This document shows positions 22,201 to 34,000 of a stretch of DNA of 64,000 nucleotides, one piece after another. Made by a program: the position numbers and the translations under genes. The stretch is from Agelaius tricolor (taxonomy: Eukaryota; Chordata; Aves; Passeriformes; Icteridae). Position 1 is the stretch's first letter; each line of letters opens with the position of its first letter. Location of the stretch: contig JALJCS010000007.1 in NCBI GenBank assembly GCA_023055355.1, forward strand, positions 5,630,001 through 5,694,000. Reading direction: 5' to 3'. The notes under the pieces were generated by a model. The model made no database searches, was not told where the DNA came from, and saw only the letters and a list, made by a program, of their open reading frames with translations.

Positions 22201-24138
22201 TGAGGCATGAGCATCATTCCCTTGAGAGGTACCCTGCACTTCTGCAGGTTAGGCTGAACTTGGGTGGTGAATTAAAGGGGAGATGGAGTCACACTGGGCA
22301 GTGGAGCCCTTTCTTCCCTTTGGAAAAGGTTAAAAACTGGCACTAGACATAAGCTGGGCTCAGCTGCTGGCTTGCCAGGGCACAGAGAAACACCAGAGCC
22401 AGGTGCCACCCATAAGTATGGCAGGAGATGTCACCCAGTCCCCTTGGTAACCCCAGGAAGGTTACAGGCTGGCTTTTGAAAATTAATATCCAAGCAGGCA
22501 CATGTGAACAGAGAGTTAACCAAGGCAGAGGTTCTTCCAGCAAACTCCCTGCTGAAGGAAGGTGAGTAATAAGCCCTGGCAAACTGCTTCTTCACCAGCA
22601 GGGAGCTGATTCTGCCCTGAAGATCTTGTGATGTTTAGTCCAGTGTGTGCTTCTCCTGGTCCATCCCCTCTCCCTTACAGGGCATTTATTGATGTGGGCA
22701 GAAATCAGAGATCAATGAATTTAAACTCTTTTTTTTTTTTTTCATCTCTGGAAACAAATGCAAAGCAAAACTTCAGGAGCAGTTCCCTGTCCTTGACAGT
22801 CTACAGGAGCTTCAAAATATGGGACAGTGCACACAGTCACACAGGGATCACGAGTAAGGAATTCAGTTGCTCAGAAGATGCAGAATTGCAGCTTCAAAGA
22901 GGTGTGCAACTCTGAAAATGTCCTTAAAAAACAATAACTTCCAAATCAGGCAGCAATAATATGTTTTCCCACTCTAGGGCCTCTGAGGAGTTATTAAATA
23001 CAATTTTCCAGGCTTATTCAAATGTCAACTCATTATAGCCTGTGCAAATAGGAAGGCAGACCATGGGATTTGTGTTTTTGTTATAACTATTTTTATATTA
23101 AACCTATAAAATGCATAAAGGAGCATTAAGCCCTGTTATTCTCTCTCTTTTTTTTTTCTTTCCCCATAGCTGCCCAGCTTCTTTTTGAAAAGGATCATTC
23201 AAAAGCAGCCAAATAATAAAGGCTGGATGAGGACATTCCAATCCCTCCTTATCCACTTAAAAAACACAATATTTCAAAGGCACTTCTGGAGTGCTTCTTT
23301 TGGCAGCTACCACTGGAGCCACAGTAGAAACCTTTCAGTGGGTCATCCTGATGGATGGCCTCTTACATCAATGAGCCAGCTGTCCCCATTAGGAGGGGGA
23401 ATCATCTGAGGGGGCTTTAAAGGAGCATTCATCACATCAAGGATTAAAGGTGTGGCTCTTTGCAGCAGCAGATCTCCACAGACTGCAGAGAGCTTGGTTT
23501 TGTCATCAAGCAATGGAGAAGTGGAGACCTCCCAGCCCAGAAGGGCTTGTTGAAAGTCACCCTGTGTCTGAGCAGAAGAGCTGGGACCAGGGCACTCAAA
23601 GCCCAGCTTGGTGCTGCCCCTGTTTCATCGTCCTCATCATCATCATCATCATCCTTGAGCCTCCTCATCCTCCTCCTGCCCAATCCCTGTGCAGTAACAC
23701 CCAATTAAACACATTAACACTTTTGTGTTTATGTCTCTCTCTCCTGCAGACACTGGGGCTTTTTTTTTTTTTTTTGAGCATTTTTGAGCGGTGATTCTGC
23801 AGCTGACAGCAAATGTCCTCTTGATGACTTTGTCAGACTGCCAGGGCTGTGGAGACATCTCCAGAATCCTCCACTCTCCCTCCCTGCCCTTCCTCTTTGT
23901 GTGCCAGTTCCCACTGAGTTGTCCAAATGTGCACCAGCTCCACTCAGGAGCTCTCCCAGACACTCCAGGACAACCCCACTTCCACAGACACCACACACCT
24001 GACCACAGCAAGGGCTCTCTCAGTCCCACTGCCTTAATCAAAATTCTAGGCAGCAGCCAGGCAAAGCCCCACATCAGTTTATTTCAGAGGCCAAAAAAGG
24101 TGTTTTGTTTTATTTGCAAGGTTTTGTCAGTCTTTTCT
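19261..24138. other. Unique noncoding sequence with short homopolymers
   Basis: No gene or transposon was recognised in nearly 4.9 kb. It contains T15 at 21773-21787, T14 at 22729-22742, (CAT)6 at 23635-23652 and T16 at 23760-23775. Overlapping frames around 20362-21012 (up to 178 codons, minus) lack family features. The stretch 21305-21370 is A/T-rich single-copy sequence with a CpG pair that could be conserved. Confidence 0.5.
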
Positions 24139-24640
24139 GTGTCCAGTTCTGGGCCACTCAGTTTGGGAAGGACGTTGAGATGCTTGAGCATGTCCAGAAG
24201 AGGGCAACGAGGCTGGAGAGGGGCTGGGAACACAAACCCTGTGAGGAAGCCCTGAGGGAGCTGGGGGTGCTCAGCCTGGAGCAAAGGAGACTCAGGGCTG
24301 CCCTCCTCACTCTGCACAGCTCCTGAAAGGGGCCTGTGCCCAGCTGGCCCTGGGCTCTGTCTCCAGCAGCACTGACACAACCAGAGCACACAGCCTCGAG
24401 CTGCACCAAGGGAAATCCAGGCTGGAGAGCAGGGAAAAGGTTTTTCCAGCAAGGGTGAGAAGGTTCTGGAATGGCTGCCCGGGGAGGTGGTGGAGTCCCC
24501 ATGCCTGGGTGTGTTTAACAAAGCCTGGATGTGGCACTGGGTGCCAGGGTTCAGTTGAGGGGTTGGGGCTGGGCTGGACTCCATGATCTTGAAGGTCTCT
24601 TCCAGCCCAGGGATTCTGGGAATTCTGTGTGATTCTGTGA
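24139..24640 (+). mobile_element. CR1 LINE 3' region with octamer tail
   Basis: This 502-bp copy is the longest uninterrupted CR1 in the window. Sense-strand words include CCAGTTCTGGGCCACTCAGT, GGGCAACGAGGCTGGAGAGG, CTGCCCGGGGAGGTGGTGGA, and GACTCCATGATCTTGAAGGT, then the terminal ATTCTGTG octamers at about 24614-24640. It is 5'-truncated and lies in the last part of ORF2 plus the 3' UTR. The frames crossing it on both strands (up to 166 codons) are shadows. Confidence 0.95.
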
Positions 24641-27600
24641 TTTATCTCCTCAAAAGCAGACGAGCAAATTTCATGTAAAATGGTAAAAAGTGAACTTGGT
24701 GCTAAGGCAGAGCAAGAAATCAGTTTTATTCCAGCTCAGAATTTAACCAGTGATAAAGCCCTATGCAACCAAAAACTGCCATGACTGGAAACAAATGCCT
24801 GAGTTCTTGCAAGTCCAAAGGGCTTACATGAGTCCCTGGGGATTTGAATTTCTAAATTTCTCAGAAGTTCTGGGTTTTTAAAATAAGTACAGTAGCAGAT
24901 AAACAGGATTAGGGACTTTTAAGGCCAGATTTATAAACCTTTCCAGGGCTACCCAGGCTGTGCCCACTAGATGGTTCCTAGAAAATTAGTCTCCCTTAAG
25001 ATTTCCTGGACTGGTACAGATTTAAAATTTAATTTTCTTTAATAACAGTCCCACAGAGTAATTGTTTGCACATGCATGGGCATGCTGAGATAGATGTGGT
25101 TATTTGGCTCATTTAATTGTCTGTGCACCAGGGATCTGGCAAGAGGACCTGCTGTGTCAAGCAGTGTCTAATCTCCCATAAAAACCCAGCAATTCTGGCA
25201 CACACACTCAAGCTCACAAGTTTTAAGCACCCTTCCTCATCAGTTATACAAACAATGTGTGATCCCCCACATTCTTCCAAAATAATAAAAAAAGGCTGGG
25301 GGTTGTCAGACCAGCCCTGTCCTCCCAAGACCTGTCCTGCCATCCCACATGGACCCACAGCCAAGCCAGCAATGCAAGCACAGGTCTCCTCACAGCTGGT
25401 GGCTTTCTCCAAATTATACTTTTTGGGTTTTTTAAAATCTGGATCACAACTTTCTCTACTTAAAAAAAAAAATATGGTTGGGAGAGAAAGTGTGATGGCA
25501 GAGAAGAAGCTTGAAAAAATACCAATGTGATATCTGAAGGTAAATATGTACTTTTTAGAAGTTCAATAATTGTAATTTTGAGGTTTATTACATGATCGTG
25601 GGGCCAGATTTGTGTTTAAAAGCCCTTGGAGTGGGTTGAAGTCCATGTGCCTGAATAATGTATTGCTTGACCATCCATGCTGCTGTCTCCCAGGGCTGTG
25701 ATTGATCACAAGGCTCCTTTGTGTTGTCACCTCTTCCTTGCCTTAAGAAGGGCCCTGTGAAAAAGGGGGAGTTCCACCATCTCTAAAGCATACAGGAAAA
25801 AAAACAAACTCAAAGAGTTCGTGCTGATTTAAGTCTGAAATGCTGCAGAAAAATGCAGCCTTGCCTTCAGGCACCTGATCTCATTGCAAACCAATGTGTT
25901 CTGGGGAGATGAGGGCTGCTTTTCCAAAGCAGGTTGCTGGACTGGTTTTCTGCCTGGGCTCGCCAAGGGCTGTGTGAGTGCTGCTGCTGGCACCAGGGAG
26001 AGGGAAGGAGCACGTGGCTGGGAAGGTGGACAGAGCTGCTCCTCCTTCCAGCAGGCAGGACTGTGGTGCTGCAGGGATTGCCAGCTGGCTGGTGCCAAGC
26101 TGGCTTTGGTCTCCAGATGCTGAGAATAGCCCCTGAACAATGGGACATTGCTCCCCTCTCCCTGGGACACAAGCACGGGTCGGAGGGAAAAGCAGCCTTG
26201 GTGCCTTCTCCGAGTTCCCAGACAAGTTGTTAGAAATTATAATAATAATAATAATAAAATTGAATGAATTTCTGGAGGCTTTTCTGTTCCAGCTCTGTAA
26301 TCAACAAAATGCTGTATCCTTCCCCACTGATAAGCATTTAAATGTTATGTCCCCTAGCTGCAGCCTGCTAATGGGGATCATGAGGCCTGGCTGTGCTGCC
26401 AAGAAGAAAGCTCCAGCATGACTTTTTCCAAATCCCCACGGTGCCTGATCTGTGTGCAAATGCTTTTTGGATTGTTTTTTAGTCTTTTGTTTTGTTAGGT
26501 TTTGCACTTCCAGATAATGCCCCTGGATGGCCACGTGTTGGCTGGGAAAGGCAGGAGGGCATCAGTGGGAGATCTGGATGCTCTTCCACTGCCCATTACC
26601 AAATGGGGTTGGGAGGGAGCTAAACACAACAGCCTTCACCATCTTTGTGGGTTAGGCTTTTTTTTTATGGTTTTCATTTGAAAGCCAGCATGAATTAGCA
26701 TATTTCTCTCTCCTTTTACGTGACTGCTGCTAATTATTTTATTAGTTGCAAGAACAAACCAAATTTGTGATTATTAATGTGGGTATAAATCTCAGTGTGC
26801 TCACAGACATGCTTGGGAGGTTTTGCACCATGTTTTAAGATAAGGAATAAGTGACTACAGCAGTTATTATGACTATTGCTTTAATCTTTCACACAGTTGG
26901 AGAGTTCAGTGTCCATGGCTGAGGCCTCATTCTCTTCTTTCCCTGCTGAAAGTGCTCCCAGTTCAGTACATTTAAGTGGGAATAGGGACAAGGAGTTCAT
27001 GTCCCTAGAAAGGTTAAGATGTCCAGTGTTTCTTTTATGTACACAGTATTGTTACTGTGATTTCACAATCACTCAGACACAAAAATGTTAGGTAGTTTGC
27101 CAGGGAAAGGAAAGAGAGAGAAAGGAGGACAAGGAATCCAGACAAATAAAATGGATGGTTCTGGAGAGGGGCTGCCCCTTTGCAGCTGCAGCTGCATCCA
27201 GCCAAGGCAGTTCAGGGCTGCATCCCCCACCTTGCACTGGTGCCAGCAGCAGGGGAGGGCATGGACACCCCCAGAAAGGCACTTCAGCCCTCATTTCACC
27301 TCCCTTCCTCCACTGTGTGTGTTTTCCCCACAGGTCACCTGCAGCATCAGCTCTGGCACTTGAGTGGAGGGGCTGCAGAGAGTCTGGCTGGAGCTGGAGC
27401 TCAGCCTGGTCACAGCCAGAGTGCTGCTCTTGCACTGCAACTTCAGCTGATACCAGGCACGCTCCAGTAATCTGAAAATCAGCCACTTCTTTCACAATGA
27501 GGGATTTGCAGTGCAATTAGGCACAAACAAACCATCAGAAGTGGATGTGGGCAATTCAGTCAAACACCCTCATACACATTCTTCAACTGGTTACCTCATG

Positions 27601-29723
27601 TCTGTATCAAAGACATTGATATAATGGTTCTCAAGTAGAAAAAGGCTGCAGCAGCTCAACAACCCCATGTCCTAAGCTGATTTACAGCCTGAACAAGACT
27701 GAAGGATCTCCCATGACTTATGCCTGAGAGGGAGAATGTGCTGAGTGCACGTTTGTCTTTGGTCCAACATCATGCCAAATGTGGCAACATAACCACTCTG
27801 CTTCAGACCTCTTAATACTAAATCTTAATTCACAATCTCCAGGAGGCTGTTTCAAGTCCCTCTAACTGCAGCCTGATGCAGACATGAGGTGTTGACACAC
27901 ATTGAAGGTGCCTGTGTGAACATGTCTGGATAGCACAGAGAGAACTGATGCAGAGACACCCAGTTTCAGATCCCCAGACTTTCCTACTCATCAGTCTGGA
28001 GAAAGACAGAGGAAGGAGGAAGAAACCCTAGAAAAAGAGAAGCAGGACTTTTCATTAGCAGCATGAACTTCCACAATGATTTTATCAAAGGACAGAAAAA
28101 CCACAGGCCAGTCATTGGGTGGCTGTGAGTTAAGACAATATTGAGCTCAACCTTCAGCTAATTAAGTTCTCTGGAAACCACAACTGCAGGAAGGCAGACA
28201 CTTGCTAAATAGATTAAACTTTTCTTTGCTCATGTATTTTTGATACCTGTCATCTCCATTCCCACCAGACAAAATCACCTTTTCTGTCCCATTTCTCAAC
28301 ACTTGGACCATCCAGATCCACAACAGCTCTCACCAGCAAAAACCCACACCCTGTGGGGTACCAGTGACCTGTGCTAACCACAGGGTGCCTGCACTGGGCA
28401 GCTGAAAGGGAATACAGGTGAAGGCACTTCCAGCACCATCAATATGAGGGTGCAGCTCTGTACCACTGTGAGCAGACAGCTCCTGAAAGCAGAAAACTAA
28501 ACAGAACCACCACATAACTGAGCTGGCTCCTGCCACCTGAGCTGGGATCTCGTGCTTGGGTGGAAAGCCATGTGCCCTGAGAGGCCCAATTCTTGCAGGG
28601 TGTCTTTGTTCATCATATACAATTCCAGGAGCTGTATCTGAAACATTTCAGCAGCAGCAGACCACATCTCAAGGGGCTGCTGCCTCCCAAGGTCCATTAA
28701 CTCACCACAAATCCCTTCTGCACAGCTGGTGTGACAGAGATGTGCCTTACACCCGATGCCAGAAGCTGCTCAGTGGGGCTTCAGAAGATGCTTTTCCTCT
28801 TCCTAAAAGGAAAAAAAAAAAGAAGGTTTTCTGTTGGATGTAATGAGAAAAGCCTTCCCTGGCCAGCTGCACTCTGCAGGGCTCTGTTTGGTACACATAA
28901 TTATCTGCTTTGTAATGGGGATTTACTGCACATGTGATGGTGCGCTCTGTTTATAAAATACCTGATGGAGGTGGCACCTGAGCACACCTGTGTGTAGCCA
29001 TGCTGGGTGCCTGCTCTGAGGTGACTGGTGCAGGCTGCCCTAAAAGCCCCTGTTTTGATAATCTGTCCCTCCATTACCCCTGCTGTTTCACCAAAAGATA
29101 AGGGTGAGGAGCTGCAGCAGAACAGCTTTGCATTATGGCAGCAGAAGGTGCACACATGGAAAGGATAATTGGTGATGGTGAGGGGAGTCAGTGAAGCTAA
29201 AGCACATGACAGCCCCAGAGCTCCCTGTGGATGTGGCAGGGATGGACATGATGGATATCAGCCTCTGTGGAGCCTTGGCTTTCTGTGGGAGCTGCTCATC
29301 CAGCACAAGATGTAGCACATATTCATCTGTATGCAAAACTGGGGCTGGGTTTAGGAGAGACAAAGGAAGCAGCTGTGGAGTGCAGCAGGCTACCAAAGTG
29401 GAGAAAGCCCAGATGGTGAGGGGAAAGGCATCCTGTGCATGCACTGGGCACCAGCAAGCACTGCTGGCAGGGAGGGAGAGGTGGGTGGATTTTTGCTTGC
29501 CCTTCAAGAAGCAGCATCTGACCTGCACACCATGCCCCCTGCACAGCACAGGGGTGGGACAGTGAGGGCACATGTGGGGTTTTTTAATCTGGGTTTGAAC
29601 TCTTAGTGTGCAAACCCTGTGGCTGTCACAGCTTCAGCAAGAGCAGCTTGCCAAGCCAAACCCCTAAACCCCTGCAGTTTGGTTCACCTGCACTTGTTTG
29701 GGTTTTCTTTGCACAGCTCTTTT
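24641..29723. other. Unique noncoding sequence
   Basis: No gene or transposon was recognised in about 5 kb. Small repeats are (TAA)n at 26238-26257 and an A run near 28809-28819. Overlapping frames on both strands near 25829-26233, 27085-27516 and 29133-29573 lack family features and start in arbitrary contexts. Confidence 0.5.
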
Positions 29724-29943
29724 AAATTCAAAGGGAGAGGTTTAAATCAGATGTTAGGAAGAGAGTAAAGAGGTACTGGCACAGGTTGCCCAGAGAGGCT
29801 GTGGATGCCCCATCCCTGGAAGAGTTCAAGGCCAGACTGGGTGATCAGATCCTTTAAATAACCTGGTCTAGCAGGTGGCAGAGAAGTTGGAATGAGATGA
29901 TCTTCAAGGTCCTTTCCAACCCAAACCATTCTATGATTCTGTG
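29724..29943 (+). mobile_element. CR1 LINE 3' end, complete terminus
   Basis: Sense-strand words are AAATCAGATGTTAGGAAGAG, CAGGTTGCCCAGAGAGGCTG, GATGCCCCATCCCTGGAAGA, and the terminus CCATTCTATGATTCTGTGA at 29925-29943. It is a short, clearly recognisable CR1 3' end. Confidence 0.95.
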
Positions 29944-30415
29944 ACAGCTGGCTGAGGCACAGAAAGGGTTAAACCATCAGGAGACTCAGGACATGGAAAA
30001 TGTCTACCTGTCTGCAAGTGGAGTGAGAGTTTTGGGGTTTTGTTCCAGGGTGAAAGGATCTGCCAGTGGCCCTGAGGAGCAGGACTCTTGGTTTGGTGGG
30101 GTTGGAGCACAGGCCACGGGGTGTCTGGGCCTGTCCCTAACAGGTGACCCTGCTGTTCACATCCAGGCCAAATTTGGGGATTTGGGGATTTAAATGTAGG
30201 ATTTGGGTTCAGTCCCCTTGCACAGACGTGGTGGGAAGCTGAAGGGTGGGAGGCACTGCTGTGGGAGCACATGGCCTTAATTCCCTGTTTCTGGGGTCAC
30301 TTATGGGGGGCTTTGGTACAGGGATCCTCTGCCTGGTGCCAAGACAAATACTGCTGTGGGCTTTACTGACCCTGATAGATAAAGCAGACAGATTTAGCTG
30401 TTTCAAGGTAAAAAC
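29944..30415. other. Unique noncoding sequence between CR1 and LTR
   Basis: No gene or repeat was recognised. Confidence 0.55.
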
Positions 30416-31032
30416 TTGTTGGGGAATATGAAACAGGAAAGCCTTATAAATATGGTTGTCTGGCAAAGGGTTTTGAGAATATAGAAATTATAAGTGAGAT
30501 TGAAATGAAAGAAAGCTTTGCGATACCTTAGTTACTGAACTACTGGAAAACAATGGTATGGCTGGCTGAAGGTAATCCCCTTTTGATGAAACAAAACCCT
30601 CTGCTTGCAGACAGGCCCAAGGGTCAGAGCAGACCCTGCCAGCTTGGCAGGAGGGGTCCAAAGAGGAGTTTTGAGGGTTTAAAATGTAACACAGTCTGGT
30701 AATGTAAGGATTCTTATAGGCTGTATGTAAATGCTATAGGATTTGTATATTGCACTAGATTGGTTAGTGAGAATTAGAATATTCAGCACAGAAGAAGATT
30801 TATTGTATTGTAACGGGAACCTTACCCTCTAACTCTCTTACCCTCTTATCCTCTCATCCTCTTTCTCTCTCATCCTCTCTCTTCTCTGGGGCCTGCTCTG
30901 AGCTGTGGCTGGCAGCTCCCAGCAGGGCCCTGCCCCCAGGCCCTTTGCAATAAACCCCAAGTTCCAAGCCCTGGCTGCAGAAATCTCTTGTCTCCATCCA
31001 TCCTGACCGTCCTACCCCCCAACACTCCTACA
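30416..31032 (+). mobile_element. Solo LTR, passerine type, boundaries ambiguous
   Basis: The core has inverted termini TGTTGGGG at 30417 and CCCCAACA ending at 31024. The direct repeat AAAAAC, seen at 30410-30415 and 31032-31037, instead suggests limits near 30416 and 31031-31032. AATAAA is at 30949-30954, close to the 3' end, which sets the sense strand. A pyrimidine-rich tract of ACCCTCT/CATCCTCT words lies at about 30828-30895 between the presumed U3 and R. I recognise the opening sequence as a songbird LTR but cannot name it with confidence. No internal viral sequence is present. Confidence 0.8.
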
Positions 31033-31037
31033 AAAAC

Positions 31038-34000
31038 GGAGTGGGTAACCATCCACCTCCAGAAACCTCCCTGTGCTCCCTCACTGCCCAGCCCCTGTGG
31101 GTGCTGGCCTGGGGCACGCTCCCTATCCCTGGACACCCTCCAGCCCAGCAGAGGCAGCCACAGCTCCCCACATTTGCCAAGCCTCTGCTTGATTTGCTCC
31201 TTCATGAGGCCGAGGGGTTTTCATGCTCTGTGTGGCAGATTTGTGGCCCAGATGAGTGGAACTATTTGCGTGCAGTTGAGGTAGATGAGATAAGGCCTGT
31301 GCAAATAAAGGGTCGCCAGGCTGGGCTGGATTGGGATAAAGCTGGCAGCCTCCTCACAGGGCTCTGGCAGCAAAACCCAGCTCAAACCTGATGCAATGGG
31401 TGCTGCGGGCTCCTGGTATTTCCACAGAGTGTTGTATGAGCTTGATGTGTGTGATTTAGATCTTTATGAGTTTGTTAACAATTGTATTCGTGCCTAGATG
31501 GGCGAGATGAAGGAGCCAAAATTCCAGGCAGTGGAAGGTAATTAATGCTCATCTCCAGTGCCAGAAGTTGTTGGGAAACTGTGGCCCCATCCCAAAAATC
31601 GGGCAGAGTCCTGTCTCACTTGGGTAAATCCCTATGAGGTAGGAGAGCTGGAGTTGTACAGCGCCAGGACTGAGCAAAATCTGTCACTGTGGACATGGGG
31701 TCCAAGAGGGGCTGCACAAGAGCCCTGATCTGCCCATTTCTGGGAATGGGACAGCCCATGGATGGGCTCTGGGATGAGGGTCCTGATTAGCACAATCCCT
31801 GTGAGGATGCCAGGCTCCCCAAACACCCAGGGCCTCTTAAAAATACAGAGCCGGGGGGGTCTGCAAGCACATGCAGAATATTTGGAAGGCATTCATACTG
31901 CACTGAAGGGTACAATATAATGAGTCATTTTTTAAATTGTCATTTAAATATTTGATTCGATTTCAGGTAATTTAAAAATTGTATTTCTTCCACAGTGAGT
32001 AAGCAGGCATGACATACTGGGACAAGTGAGTCCAAACTCCTGTCATTAATATCTTACAGAAACGACCAAAGATTAAAACAAATGACTGAAGCCAAATACA
32101 TGAATTCATTACTAGGAATTTCCCTAAAATATCACGGATTCTTCCTTTTCTTAAAGGAGAATCACTTATTTAATCAACTCAACTCTACTTTTCCTCTGAA
32201 CCCTTTTTTTTTTCCAGCAGTAATCCATCTTGTTGGGTGGCTTATTTTTTTTTTTTTTCCTGAGTAAAAACAATTTCCTAGATTTTTATTTTATTCATGA
32301 CAGAGTGTGTGTAGGCAAGGTAAAAAGGTTGTGGTGGTATAAAACTGTAGAAAAGCAAGGTCTTAAAAGTAGGTTCTTTATGTTGTTATTATTATTTCAC
32401 TCAGGGATATTATTTTTAAAGGGTCCAAGATTGTCCTCAGGCTTTGGCTTATGCTCAACTATTTAGTCATAAATCTTAAAAAGAAAACACCAACCTTGTT
32501 AGATTTTTTCCCCTCTCTTTTAAAAATAATCTGTTTTAAAATATTTTGCAGTTGCTGATTCTGAATGAAATAGTGAATGCGTTTAGCATGATAAACAGTA
32601 TACAGTCACAACTGTAAGCAAGAAACTGCTATTTACAGATCTTTGCACACATCTGTAATCCATTCCACCACATTTCACACACACAAAGCCAAGTTAAACA
32701 GCAAAAACCTCAAGAAAACCCAAAACAAAATATAAAAAAGCACATTCATCCAGAGTAGGATTGCAAAGTCTTTAACTAGACCAGGAAAGAACTGAGAGTT
32801 TATCCAGTTTAGCTGTTAAAGCCATGATCACAACTGTGTTTGCTAAATAAACTGCATCACAGCACACCTTATTTTTCCTGTCTTTTCCCTGCAGGATGGA
32901 GTAAAGTGCCTCAAGCAGAGAATATGAAGACACCCAGGACTCTGGACTGTTCTTTCTGCCTCCTAGGCACAGTTAGGTTTTTAAGCAGCTCAGATACTGA
33001 GCTAAAGTGGTCAGTTTTGAAATCTTTATCTGGCTGCTGCTTCCCTCTGGGAGGCGTGCAGAGCACAGCTCATTAAGTGAGCGTTGGTTTCTGTGGACAA
33101 GCCATCTGCTGGGGAATCATCCTGCCTCTGTCCTGTTCCTTCTGCTCCATGGGAGACAGGATTCCCTCTGCCTTCATGGTTTCACTCAGCTTCAGTCACC
33201 AGGAGTGTCTGGGGTGGATGAGAGCTGCTGTGATGGCTGGGCCAGAGGGCAGGAACCCCCTTACTCCATCTCCATCTCCAAGTTACCTTTGAAATGTTCC
33301 CAGAAGTGCAGCAGAGAGGAACAAACCCCAGTGGGGCAGTCTGTTTTCCTCTCTCTCAGCTGGATTGAAAAGGTATTTATAGCTGATATTCTTTGGGCAC
33401 CAACAAACAGTTGTTGGGATTGAGAAATTCACCTGATCATCCTTGTTTCTTCAGCTTCCTGAGAAGAAGGAAGTTGTGTCCTCTTCCTGAGCCAGGCATG
33501 GGGGAGACTGGGATTCATCTCTGACCTGTGGACACCTAGAGTTCACCCATGCCTGTCTATGCAAGACATTCCTTGCAAGAACATGGAGTGAAATGTAAAT
33601 TTTTTGAGCTCTGTTCTCCCAATCTACTACAGTTCTGCTTGAGGGTATGGTGAGCTGCATCAACATTTCAGCTTGGTTCACCCATGGGCTCTCAAATATT
33701 CTGAATTCTTGGTGCTGCCATCAGTGACTTGCAGTCCCTCCACCACATGGGAGGGAAGCAACTCTACTCACAAACCCTCTGTCAGATAAAGCACCTGGTC
33801 CAAGGAGATCTCTTGCCACTTCCATTGGCTCCATGCAGTGAATGTCAGGGAGCTCAGAGGCACTGCTCTGCTCCCCTGGCATGACTCTCCCTGCACTGAG
33901 CAAGGCTGCTAAGGTTCTCACAGGATTAGGGATGACCAGCACTCTGTCCTGATCATTTCTGATCCCTCCACCCTCTCCCAGTCCTTGGGCCTACTCAAAA

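Noticed and set aside
24084..24584. 166-codon minus-strand frame
   Set aside because: It is the antisense of a CR1 LINE.
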